Source of the DNA: Sodiomyces alkalinus F11
Lineage: Eukaryota > Ascomycota > Sordariomycetes > Glomerellales > Plectosphaerellaceae
Length of the DNA: 64,000 nucleotides
Assembly (NCBI RefSeq): GCF_003711515.1
Contig: NW_021167082.1
Span: 3,403,691 to 3,467,690, forward strand
Reading direction: 5' to 3'
In this document: one piece after another, positions 25,101 to 37,229 of the stretch
Layout of the letters: each line of letters starts with the position of its first letter
Numbering within the stretch: the stretch's first letter is position 1
The notes under the pieces: model-generated
Seen by the model: only the letters and a program-made list of their open reading frames with translations
What the model was told of the DNA's origin: nothing
Database searches by the model: none
Program-made: the position numbers and the translations under genes

Positions 25101-28100
25101 GTAGAGCTAGCCTAAGTTTAAAGAAGAAGAAAAGCGGCGAGAAGAGGAGGATATACTAGATCTAAGTATCGGATAGTAAGAGGAGGATAGCGTCCTTTAT
25201 AGTTAGTCTGGGGCCGCTACCTTAATATCGAGTAATAATAGGACTAGCGGTTCGCCCGACTAAGGGGCGAAGGAAAAGGAGAAAGAGGAAAAGGAGAAGA
25301 AAAGAGGCGATAATATTTTCTTTTATTTAGATAATAAGGATACTACTACTTTAGTCGCCTTCCTATTTACGGAGGAGGTAAAGCCCTTAACGCAGAGAAT
25401 TTATACAGCCTTAAGAGCGATACCACGAAATTAGGGCCGAGAATATAAGAGGTATATCGCGGAGGCTCCTTATATAATAACTACGACTATATAATAATAA
25501 CTAATATATACTAACCACTTATCTTTTTCGACTTTTCTATACCACTATTAGCCTAATCACCCTAATAGCCTCTTAGTCTTATATTTTCGGAAAGACTAGA
25601 CGATATAGGATAATTCCTAGATAAGAGCGCTTAAAGCTTTAAAGAAAGAGGAGGATAGTATTACTAGAATAGCCGCGGTTATAACGAAGAGGCTATAGCA
25701 GCTAAAGAGGAGGAAATCCCAGGATCTTATTAAAGAAGTATACTATCCCCTTAATCCCAGAGGCGTCATTACTATATAGAAGCCTAAGGCTCTTAAGGTT
25801 TACCCTCTTTACGATATTCCGTCTAATAAATGTATCCCTAATAAAGACCCTTACTAGAAAAAGAATATCCTCGTAGAAATTAAATAGGAAGACTAGGAAC
25901 TAGAAGATAAGCGGTTCGTTAGCCTAATTATACCGAAGTTTTCTAAAATTATACCCTATTCGCGCCTTATACTCGAAAGACTTAACGCTATCCTGGAGAC
26001 CCTTAACCACTTAATCCCTAAAGACAAGGAGCTCCTAATAAAGGTTCTCCTAAACCGAGAGGTAGCTATTATATAGGATTAGACTAAGTACTGCCGCCTT
26101 AACGAATAAGTAGCCCCTTTATAGAAGATTCGGGCGGTTTCTTATAAGGCGTAGTAGGCGAAGGGGATACTTATCCCAAGGCTCTAGAGTCTAAAATTAT
26201 ATAGATAATAAAGGACCGCCTTAGAAAAGGTATAATTAAGGAGAGCTATATAGCCTATTATAGCCCCTAGTTCCTATTTAAAGAAAGAATGGTAATATAC
26301 GGCTTATTAACTCGGCTACTAAGATTAACGTAATAACCCTTTAAAATACCTTTATACCGCCTAAGACCGACGAGTTCTCCGAGGATTTCGCTGAATATAA
26401 GCTTATATCCCTCTTAGATCTTTTCTCTGGCTATAATTAGGTTACCCTTAATAAGGAGTTTTAAGATCTAATTACCTTTACGACTATTATTAGACTTTTT
26501 AGGATATATGCCCTTCCTTATGGGGCTACTATCTTAGTAGCCTAGTTTATACGTATTATAACCTATATCCTTTACGACCTTATTCCCTAATACTATAGAC
26601 CCTTTATTAATAATAATATAGTAAAAGAACCGATAACTACTTATAAGGATACCCAGATTAGACCTGGAATTCGCCGTTTTTTAGCTAAGTATATCGCTAA
26701 TATCGATAAAGTGCTTCTTAACGTAGAGCTAGCGAGAGGCACTATTATAGGCGTTAAGAGCTAGTAGTAGTAGAAAGTAGTTATTATTATAGGCTACGTG
26801 TACGGTACTAATAGTTATTCCTCTAAATAGACTAAGATTATAAAGGTTTAAGAGTAGGAAAGGTATAGTACGGTCTTTAATATTCGTTCGTTCCTCGGTT
26901 TTACTACCTTTTACCGAGTTTGGATTTATAAGTTCGCTATTATCGCTAGACCCCTAACTAACCTACTACGGAAGAATACTGCCTTTAAGTGGGAAGAGCC
27001 TTAATAATACGCTATAGACGCTCTTAAGAAAGCCCTTACCACTACCCTTATCCTAATCAGTATCTAGTACGGTAAAGGCATAGGAGTTATCTACGTTATC
27101 GTCGACGTTAGTATAGATAGATAGGGTAGAATCCTCGGATAGTATATTAAGGATAAAAAGGCCGTGGTATAATACGAAAGCGGTCGCTAGTCTTTTATAG
27201 AGAGGGTCTATAATACTAGTAAGCTAAAGCTAAGAGGCGTCCTAAAAGCCCTTTAGCGCCTACGTAACTATCTTTATAGGGTTTACTTTATCCTCGAAAC
27301 CGATACCTAAGCCCTTCTATCCTAATTAAAAGGATCTACTACTAACCTCCTTAATATCCTAATTACCCGATAGCTCGCCTAGATCCGGCTCTTCGACTTC
27401 GACGTTATATATATTAAAGGATCTAAGAATACTATAGCCGATAAACTCTCTCGGATACCCGGAATACCCTGTAATTAGACTAATAACGATACCGAAGGAG
27501 ACTTAGATAACTTCGTGAATAATAAAATCTTCCTTACGGAAGCTAAGAAGTAATTCGATAACCCTGCCCTGGCTAATAATATCCTTAATAAGGACTTTAC
27601 CTAGAGTTAGTTTTCCCGATAAATAACTACCTTTTTAATAGCCTTTCGCGTACCTGAAGGAATAAATCCTAGGGAAGCCTATAGGGTTAAAGATAGAGCT
27701 ACCTATATATTCCTTAAGGAGAGACTATTATAGACCCGAGTAACTAAGGCCGATTCGACCCCTAAATGCTAGATTAACGATAAGATTACTTAGGTTAACC
27801 TAATTAGGAGAGCCTACGATAAATCCGGATACCGAGGAAGGCAGGGTATTTACTACCGCCTCGCCGCTAACTACTTCTAGGGTAGTATTTATAAGAGCGT
27901 TTAGAGGATTATTAAGTCCTATTCTAAATACTAGGCCTACCGTAGCTATTCCTAAGAGGATCCCCTAATCTCTATAAGCCTGCCCGAAACCGCCCTTCCA
28001 TTTACCTAGGTTAGCCTAGATATCTAATATCTTTAAGGGTAGTATCTTATAAAGGCTTACTATATATTTATAGGTTAGGTCGAGGCTTAACTACTAAAAA

Positions 28101-29220
28101 AACACACGTTAAAGGCTATTACCTTATTCTTATAGGAAGATATACTTTATAAGTATAGGCTTTATATAATCCTCCTTATAGATAAAGGTTTAGATACTAA
28201 GGGTTATATAATTAATCTAAACCGTTATTATAGAAGTATTTGAAAGATCGCCTTAGCCTATTACCCCCGCGCTAATAGCCTTAACGAGGTTAAGTATAAG
28301 GCTATTACCTACGCGTTATCTATTTAGTCGAAGCTTTACCTTAGAGCCTTTTATAAGATCCTCCTAATAGTCTTTTTCGCTAACCGTATAACGGTAAGAG
28401 CTTCTACTAGCTATACCCCTTTTTTCCTTTTACACGGCTATACGGCTATTACCCCGATTAATCCGACCTGTCTAACCTAAAGAGTACTAGACTAAGGCCG
28501 TGTTAAAACCCCTAAGGATAAGATAATACTTCGGTTAAGGGCTTTTACTTAGCTTAATACCGACCGATATACTGCTATTACTATAACTACTAAATAATAA
28601 GGGCGATAGATAGCCTTTATTAACGCTAACTATACCCGGGTACTCCGTAAGTAAAGGCTATAAGTTAAGGATCTTATACTAGTTCACGATACTAAGAAAG
28701 CTATCGAGATAAGCAATAAGGCTAAGCTTAACTACTAATAGAATAGCCTATATTGTATCCGGAAGGCTAATCACGATAATAAGGCCTTTATCCTTAAGGC
28801 TCTTATTAGGGAAAAACTAAAAGGGATTACTTTTACCGCTAACCGCCTAAAGAAGTTTATCTAAAATAGTAATAGGTACTAGGAGCCTAAGGACTAGACT
28901 ATACTTAAATAAGACTATAATAAGGAGCTTAAGATTACGTACCCTGCTTAAGGAGCGCTTATTACCGAAGAAATTACTAAAGCACCCCTTTTACCTAGCG
29001 AGGATCCTAAGGAAGATACTAGGGCCGAGGATAATATTAGTTCCCCTAATTATACTATTAATAGTCTTTTACGCCGCTCCGAGGGACTAAAAGAGTTATT
29101 AGGAGAGTATTATAAAAAGCTAGAGGAAGAGTTAAAAAAGGTAAAGGAGTCTAGTACTATTAAGGTATAGATTCTATAGCGTCTAGATTTTAACCTAAGT
29201 AAGTACGACGATTATACTAG
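22144..29220 (+). pseudogene. Giant Gypsy element: gag (rest) and pol, RIP-inactivated
   Basis: The Pro/Thr-rich gag N-terminus (22,144-22,560) continues the frame interrupted at 8,247, followed by a long gag-like region to about 24,000. A retropepsin-like box (INIRAVFNTI, expected DTGAVF...) lies near 24,745-24,780. RT lies at about 26,380-26,960, with LLDLFSGYN and ALPYGAT blocks and a catalytic box mutated to FINNNIVKEP near 26,600. RNase H lies at about 27,060-27,440. Integrase, with a zinc-binding part and core, lies at about 27,770-28,600. At least one change of frame is needed between 26,100 and 26,400. The internal sequence is unrelated to that of the nested chromovirus, so this is a second Gypsy family. 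Confidence 0.72.
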
Positions 29221-30700
29221 TAAGCTATATTTTATTCCTTATTATTACTTTCCCTGATTCACTTTATTATTAAAGCCTATACTCGCTAGGAGGCCAGCGT
29301 ATAGTCTTAGGGCCGAGGGTAAATAAAGCTAAGTCTTTTAGCCACCTAAAGTCGCGATATACGCTAGTATAAAAGGCGTAAAGCTATAAATAATCTCCCT
29401 AACTATTACCCTAATTCGTTTCTTTTTTACACTTTTACCTTTATTAGCCTAATTAGAAGCACTATAAACCTATCTAGACTTATTTCCCTCATCAGAAGAC
29501 TTTTCCCTATATTTATTATTTATCATATTTATAAGTAAGCCTAACTACGTGGACGTTATAGAGATATACTACTATATATACTCTTTTCTATAATAAGTAT
29601 AGGTTTCTTTTATTATAATCTCGAATTCTTTACTTCTATTCCCCTAATCACTCTATAATTTATCGGACCTAAGCTAAATTATACCTGGTTTAATATAAGC
29701 TGCCTATTCTGAGGAAAGGAGTTATAACTAGGAATAACTAGTATAGGGATAGTTACTAAGGGTATAATATAATTAAGAGAAATACCTTTCAAAGCTATAA
29801 GCCGTAAACCGTAAATCCCTTCCTTACTAACTGTAGTAGTAGTAACTTATTAAGTTATTATATTAATCTTGTAGGCCTGATTTTAGAAGTATAAGAGCCC
29901 TCTCCCTCCTACAATTGAAAGCCCCTCTTCCTAATCTCTATTACTAATCGCTCTCCTTAATACTAATATTATACCCCTATTCCCCTAACTATACCTATAT
30001 ATACTACCCTTAAATCTACTATACGTAAGTTCCTTATCCGGAAAAAAAGACTAATACTATACCTATTACTAGAAGAGTAAGTTTAAGATACTAAGTTTAC
30101 GGCGTTAAAAGCCCCGCTAGAAAAACCCCTAACATACAAACGTAATATCACGATAACGACGGCGATAATAATAATAAAAGCCGGAAAATCCGGGGATTCC
30201 CTAGTTTTATTAGCCTACTTAAGCTATTACCGGCTACTACCTATAAATCTTATTCTTCTTATAAGGGTTTTATCGATAGATAGGCCCGTAGAGTCTACTT
30301 ATATAGAGTAGAAAACGGATTATTATAAAGAGAAGGAAAAGAGAAGAAGATAAGCCACGAAGAAGACCTCTTTTTATATCTATTTTCCCCTAATCTTACT
30401 ACCCTACCCTACTTTTCTATATAATAGGTCTTTCTTCCCTTAACTACCCGGGCGACTTAGGCTTAGAAGCTTATTTCATTATAATTCACTACCTACTAGC
30501 TAACCTAGCCCCGATTACTTTATTTAGTTATAATTACGCCTTTATTCCCCTAATCACCGTAGAAGACACTTATTCCCTCCTTTCTTTTACTCCTAAACCG
30601 GTCCTTTCTTATAGTTCTTATATTTAGGGATATATACCTCGATTTCCCTACGCTAGACATAAGCCCCTATAGGAAGAGAGATCCGGTAATACTTAATAGT
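29221..30700 (+). other. Spacer between pol and the accessory ORFs of the giant element
   Basis: About 1.5 kb of pyrimidine-rich RIP-mutated sequence with no recognisable domain. The word CCCCTAATCA recurs several times (near 29,640, 30,390 and 30,545) and again in neighbouring regions. I see no promoter or RNA gene. Confidence 0.35.
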
Positions 30701-31860
30701 CTCCCCCTTTTAATAGTAAGCGCTATCCTTAACCCTTTAGTAATAGCTATCCCGTTTAGCCTAATACCGATATATTAAAGCTAGAACTATGGCCGGAATA
30801 CTATCTTAAGCCAGGAGATCTCGACCTCTTAAAGTATCGTGTTACAAGCGAGCCACCTTTTAATAAATAGCCTTTATATTAATACTGTAAACGCTACGCT
30901 AAGGGGATTATAAAGGGCGGTGATTATCGTTATAAATGGACTAAGGCAGCACTATACTCTGCTTAGGAGAAGGATCGGGGTAATTAATACTAGGATACTT
31001 ATTATCTAGCAAAAAGACCTTTTAATCCCCCTATTAAAACTATCTTTAAAGGGTATCGTCGTGATACGTATAAGCGGATTCGTGAAATTACTAGGTAGTA
31101 TAGTCCGGGAACTCCTCGCTCCTCTAAATCGATATATACTTAAAAAGAGGTATAGAATCTTATTATTAACCCGATTAGTTATAGCTATCTAATATTTCTC
31201 GTAGTACTAATAGGGGACCTTATTAACGGCGCCGTATACCTGGATTAAAAGTGCCTTAGTAGTATAAGTCCTCGAGATAATCTTTATAAGATATTCCCGC
31301 TAAGGGCTAGCTATATCCTTTACTATAAAGACTCGATAACGCAAGAGGGGCGAACTATTACTAGCCTTTATCTTTATAAATAAGCTAACCTTAATATCCC
31401 TAAGGTTAAGAAGAGTATCCTAGACCCGCCTAGTAACGGCCGCCTTACTTTTACTAGGGATTAACGACTATAGGAAATCTAACTTAATATACGATAAGCC
31501 GCCCTTACTAGCCACTTTATACTAACTAAGATAGGACTTTACCTATAGATTATTAGCCTCTTTATAACCTAATTAGGGTAACCTATATATAGAATCGATA
31601 AGAACCTACTACTATATCCACTAGGGTTACCCTAAAAAAGTATTCCTTACGAGTTTTAAGGGGTAGATAAGCTATAGGCTAGAACTAAGGAGTCGGCTTA
31701 ATAGACTACTAATAGCCGATTACCTTTTTTCTTTTATAAGACTCGGTCTTATTAAGTATACTAATTAGCCGTTTAGTCGTTATTATTACTATTATTAGTT
31801 ATTATAAGTATAAGTGGTGGTTATATTCGTATCTGCCTCGATATTATAGTAGGAAAAAGA
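30701..31860 (+). pseudogene. Unknown ORF with a hydrophobic C-terminal segment
   Basis: A + frame from about 30,740 to 31,860 reads as protein with only RIP-type interruptions. It includes a recognisable run such as YYLKPGDLDLLKYRVTSEPP near 30,795-30,855. Near its end (about 31,775-31,805) there is a run of Leu/Val/Ile (SLLLLLLVII) that could be a membrane segment, followed by a basic tail (GKRRRRGG). I recognise no family. It sits downstream of pol and upstream of the C48-like ORF in the same orientation, inside the 365-bp LTR pair. Confidence 0.45.
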
Positions 31861-31879
31861 AGAAGAAGAGGAGGGATAC

Positions 31880-34700
31880 TGTTAAAAAGCTCGCCTTTTA
31901 TACTCGAGGGATTAAGCGATTAAGGGAGGTTACGAGCCTTATTTAGTACTATAAATTATAAAGACGGCTATTTAGTTAAAGTAGTTATAAAGGGGCCTTT
32001 ACCTGCTACGGCTTAAGGGAGGGGTAATTCACTGTTTCCCCTTTTAGATCCCTTATTTCTAAGTTATAGCTACGCCTATAACTAAATAACGCAGGAGCTA
32101 TTTTATCTAATCTTTTCGACTAATTAGAGCCCGGATTTTAACGTCTTTTTTCTAATCAGGAACCTTCCTGTCGAATTAAAGAAGTTACTATCGCTATAAC
32201 TAAGGCACGCCTCCTTTAAGTAATTAAAAGACTCCTTTATAGGTAGTAGCTAAATAGTAACGCCTACTATAAAGGAACCCTCGAGGTAAAGACTATCACG
32301 GAAGAAGGCACTTTCGAGCGTATTAGAGGAGGATAAATACCCCTTGACCTTAAGCCCTAAGGATGTCTTTTCGTCTCTTCCACTCTATAGTTTTCGGCTA
32401 GCCCTTCGCTCTCGGATATTACCTATAACCATTAACCCCCTATTTTATAGTAACGACGTTTTCCTTTTCTTTTTAACTCCCCTAAATATCTCTAGACCTA
32501 ATTAGGCTAACTTACCGTAGTCTATACTCGTACTAGGTCTTATCTCCCCTTAGTATCCTGTTTTCCTATACCCCTCCCTTCTTATATACCGAACGTATAA
32601 TACCTTAATATAACTAACTATTAGGCTAGTACTCCGGTAAAAGACTTACTTAAGCGGTATATTTACCCTAAGGCACGCGTAGCCGTTAAATCTTATACTA
32701 AAAGCCGTATAGAATACGTCCCTAAAAAGAGTAAATAGGCTTTTCCCTTAACCGGCCTCCCCTACTATCTATTCGACGTATCTAATAATAACACTCTCTT
32801 CTTCGGGTTCGCTATAAGCGATAAGGCTAACTAATAAGCTATTTAATGGCTTTTAGGAAATATAGAGAGAGAGTATTTAGAAGGTAAGGCGGCGAATCAT
32901 ATAACCCCGTTAACTCTATTAGTAAAGATCCGTGGGGATAGTATTATATCTGCCCGAATAGCCTTACTTATTATGTAGAGAGTATATAACGATATCTCTA
33001 AGAATAAGTGGTTAAAAAAAGTCTACCCTAAAAGACCTAATTAGAGTAATAACTACTAGACAGATTAGGGATTCTAGACCTAAGGCCTGGATTAATAACG
33101 TTAACTTATAGGGATATAACGCTAAGAAAAGGAAATATAGCTACTTAGATATTAGTAATAAGGACCTCTTTCGTATTGTAATAAGCTGGCTAATCCCTTT
33201 TATATATCACGTTAGAGGTAACCACTTTATTAGCCTAATCTTAGATTAAGAGACCTATATTATATACGTATACGATAGTATATAGCACGATAAAGGAGCT
33301 AAAAAGCGTCTACTAGAAAGCTTCTGGGGAGCTATAAGTTAGCTATAATACGTTAAGGCGCCCGAGGAGGCCGTTAATAGTCTAATTAGAAAGTTCTACG
33401 TTATCTTTAGTCCTTAGCAGGAAAACGTATATTCGTGTAGTCTATTCGTTAGTAAATAGATCCGTTATATTATTTAGGAGGGATACCTATTCCCTGCCTT
33501 ATCCTGACGATACCGCTTATAGGATAACCGCTATTATATTAACGATATAACTAGCTATACTAGGTATATTAGATATAGCTAGTTAAGCTACGTAGGCGAA
33601 CTCTTCGGCTTTAGCTACTAACCTAAGCTAGCTTTCGGGTAATCCACCTTATCCCCTAACCTAGCTTTTACTACCACCGCTCCGGTTATAACCCCCTCCT
33701 ATAATCCGTCTAAAATAACGGGTCTTAAGCCTATTAATAAGAAGTAAACGCCTATTAACCCGCCTAAGGGACTAAAGATACTAAAGACGCCTAAGACGTC
33801 TAAGACCCCTTAAACGACTAAATAGAAGTCCCCTTCCCCGAATCAGGGACTAATCAAAGTGCCGGCGTTTAATAATAATAATAGCAGCGTATTCCCAGAG
33901 CTAGGTAACCTTAAGCTTACTACCCCTAAGTATAAGAAGGTTACTAAGGAAAGTATATCCCTAACTACCGAGCTCGACCCTATTACGGTGCCGCCTAAGT
34001 CTCCTAAAGCCTAAGCCCCTACCGGTTCCCCTACTTAGAAAAAGACTAAGCTAGAAAAGTAGCTGTAGCCCGCCCTAGTTAAGATTAGCTCGGCTACTAG
34101 CTATTACACGTATAAGGGAGAAGATATCGTTAACTTTTCTATAAGGATAGATATACCGAGTAAGTAGGAGAAGGACTAAGTATCCTAGGATTATAGCCTA
34201 GAAATATCTCGTAGTTTACTATTCTATAGGTTAATCGAGATAAGGAATATACCGTTTAGGCTAAGTAACTATAATCGTAACGATTAGGTCTAGTCGTTTA
34301 ATAACCCTTATAGGGCCGCTTTATAAAATACCGCCGCTAATAGTAGTGAGTCTCTCCCGCTATCGCGAGCCATAGAATAAGGAGAATAGCGTCGTTATAG
34401 TGCCGCTATTAAGTGGGAAGCAGATAAGGCTACTACTAATTAAAAGGCTAAGAAGGCTAGCGAGCCTAACTATATAGTAGGAGGAAGAACCTTATAAAAG
34501 GGTAAGTAAAGGTATATATAGATGATTAGATAAGCGACGTCTTAAGGATACGGTTAGTAAAGATAGTAAGGGAACGGTATATAAGCAGAAACTAGAACTA
34601 AGAGGATCCCTAATTAGGTATACGTGGAGGACGGGGTAATTAGAGGAATAAGGGTATACGATAGCTCTTTACTTAGTTTATTTACTTATATTTGCTTATT
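31880..34700 (+). pseudogene. ULP1/C48-like cysteine peptidase ORF (transposon-borne), RIP-inactivated
   Basis: The C48 (SUMO/ubiquitin-like protease) signature is visible between about 33,190 and 33,450. GNHFISLIL supplies the catalytic His (about 33,215). VYDS supplies the Asp (about 33,270). PQQENVYSCSLFV corresponds to the family's PQQxNGxDCGVFV with Gln and Cys (Cys codon at 33,436-33,438). Upstream (about 31,880-33,100) the same broken frame continues without a recognised domain. Downstream (33,650-34,300) it is Pro/Lys/Thr-rich. ULP1-type ORFs are known as passengers of Mutator-like DNA transposons. Here the ORF lies with Gypsy pol inside an LTR pair, so either a retroelement has captured it or it belongs to a separate decayed transposon. 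Confidence 0.65.
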
Positions 34701-34749
34701 TTTAGGAGTTATTTACGCTACCAGGACGTAAATAAGAGAACTAAGGCCG

Positions 34750-35114
34750 TATTATAACCGCGTAGAAACGGTTTTAGTATAGTATCGGCAGCTGGTTATA
34801 TAACCCCCTTTTTTAAGGCTACGGGATCTACCTCCGATATATATATTAAGGACAGGATTCGGATATCCCTATTAAGGGACTGTTATTTAATTATTATCCT
34901 CTTTTATAATTACTTATTCTACGTTTAAGGTACCTTTCCAGTTTACCTTACGTTACCCTAATCAGAATAATAACTACCGATCTACTTTTTCGCTAAAGGT
35001 TATAGCGGTATTACTTATATTTTGGTTATGCATCGTGGTTTTACTAGACTAACCTCTTTATCTAATCTTTATCTTAACGATCTGGTGCCACTACGTCTTT
35101 ATTAGATTATAATA
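34750..35114 (+). repeat. 365-bp LTR, copy 2 (probable 3' LTR of the giant Gypsy element)
   Basis: A direct repeat of 6,303-6,667 with identical length, opening TATTATAACC and closing GATTATAATA. It lies 3' of the C48-like ORF. The preceding bases (AAGAGAACTAAGG) are only weakly purine-rich, so the polypurine tract is uncertain. Without the nested chromovirus and the solo LTR, the LTR-to-LTR unit would be about 14.4 kb. Confidence 0.72.
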
Positions 35115-37229
35115 TAGGTAGTGCTATTAAACTCCCTAGTTAGACCTAGGCTTATAGTAGTAGATCCCGCAGACTTAATTTTCGTAATAGTAGATTCCGT
35201 AGACCTAGTTCCCGTAATAGCCACTGGCGCCATAGGTTCCCGCCCCTTTAGTTATACTAACGAATAACTAATTCCAGATACTCTTTAGCACCCTTACTTA
35301 GGTCGTAGAGAATAGGAAAGCCGGTTTTAGCGGTATAGGAGGTAACGGCAGATCCTCTTTTCATTATAAGCTAAGCTTTACTAGTTAGTTTAGCCCCCTA
35401 GCCTATCTCTTAGATCTATTTACGGTATAGACTATCTTCGGAGATAAGGTTATTTAGTATACTATCGATCTCTTTATTAAGAAAGTGGAGTTACTCGCCT
35501 ATACTCCCGAGCTAAGGGAGGAAGCTCGTATTAACCTTTACGCACTCTTTCTAGGAAAAGCTAATACCTAGTAGGTTAGTAGTATGATAGCTATATAGAG
35601 AAATAAGGTTTATCGTAGCCTTAATAATATATATGCTCTACTCCGTAGACGCCAAAGGATTAAACCGGAGGTTATAACTAATAAGATGAACGATATACGT
35701 TGTATAGTATACGATATTCTGGATAGTAAATCTTTTATAGAATAGGCTAACTATGTAGCTTATTACTCTAGGGCTTCGGCTGCTATAGTTTATACGAATA
35801 TCGACTTATAGTAGAAAATCTAGAACCGTATCGATCCTTTACTTTGTAAAATTTACCTCTATCCGAATATTAATAAGTATTATAACGATTTTATCTACGC
35901 GATCGAGGATTAGATTACTAACCGCTAATAATCTTTATAGTAGTAAGTTAAATATAGTATAATCCGCGTAGATATACTTAGAGGCCCGTCTAGTGTTCTA
36001 AAGACTTATATCCCACCTAATAATAGACTACTTATATACACTATAACAGATAAAGATATCGAAGCTAATACCGTGAATTAGGGTCGTTATAACGGTAACG
36101 GCGGCTCTACTAACCGTTTTAATAATAGATTTACGGGTAATCGGTCTCTAGGTAATCGTTTTAATTCCGGCTAAGGCTAAGGTAACTAAAATAATCGAGG
36201 AAGCCGTGGTACTTAGACTAATTAAGAATACCACGGCCGCGGAGGCTACTAGGTTCGTAAAGGTAGTATATTCTACTACTAGGAATAACGTCTATATACT
36301 TATCGTATACGATAGTGGGTTAAGCTAGGACGCTCGAATAATAGTAAATAGGTAGTCTACGTCGTTATAATGATCCTTATAGACTATAAGATAAGGATAA
36401 GCTTTATACCGAAAGTTATAAGTTTATCGATAAAGTTTTAAGTGAGGGAGAAGAAATATACTTTTACGAGACCGATAAGCTAGCTTCTAATAAAGTTAAC
36501 GTCTATTATTCTTATTCTATAGGCTATACAGGCTATCCCTCTTTTTATTAGATATCTTTTATAGCCTATTAGACCTCTAGACGCGCGGCTATAAGATTAT
36601 AGACGAGTACTTATAGGTAAATATCGCTAAAAAGAGTAAGACTATATATAAACTATAATATAAAGCCGCTTACTTATTAATATCGTAAATATATAATATA
36701 TTTCCCTAATAACTCTTGGTTCTACTAGTATATTGACTCTAATACGTATACAGAGCTAAAGCCTAAAGCATAAACTCCGGATCGGGTTAGCGACTAATAG
36801 GCTAGTTATATTACCGTCTTATAGCCACCCGTGTTATAGTCTACGAGCCTATAAGTTAAGGAACCGGCTATACCGGAACCCGCGTATCAATAGTCTAGTA
36901 AAATATTAGAAGAATACTAGACTATATTATCGGAACCTACTAGCGAATCGGGAGATAAAGACGGGTATTCTCCGTCGGATATATTACCGTAACGCCTACC
37001 TAAGTTAGAGGTTCTAAATAGTTTTTACTCTTTTAGACTAAACGATATCGTTAACGCCTAGGCGTCTATCGCTAGAAGTATCGACTAATATACCTATGAC
37101 TAAATCCCGATTAAATTTACCCCCTTAGGACTATCCGTAGATATTTACATTAATTCGGGTTATACTATAATTATAGTCGATAGACGGTGGCTATAAAGTC
37201 ACGTATATAATATACGTTTCGCCGAAGCT
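35115..37229 (+). pseudogene. Gypsy-type gag and protease fragment
   Basis: Gag-like sequence (about 35,400-36,200) is followed by a putative mutated zinc knuckle (about 36,265-36,310) and, near 37,110-37,190, by a protease box LSVDIYINSGYT...DRRWL. The INSGYT string corresponds to a DSGCT-type active site after RIP. The fragment is cut at about 37,229 by a LINE and I do not find its continuation after 42,697. Sequence words at its left end resemble 6,120-6,240, so it may be the right half of the host of the giant insertion. Confidence 0.5.
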
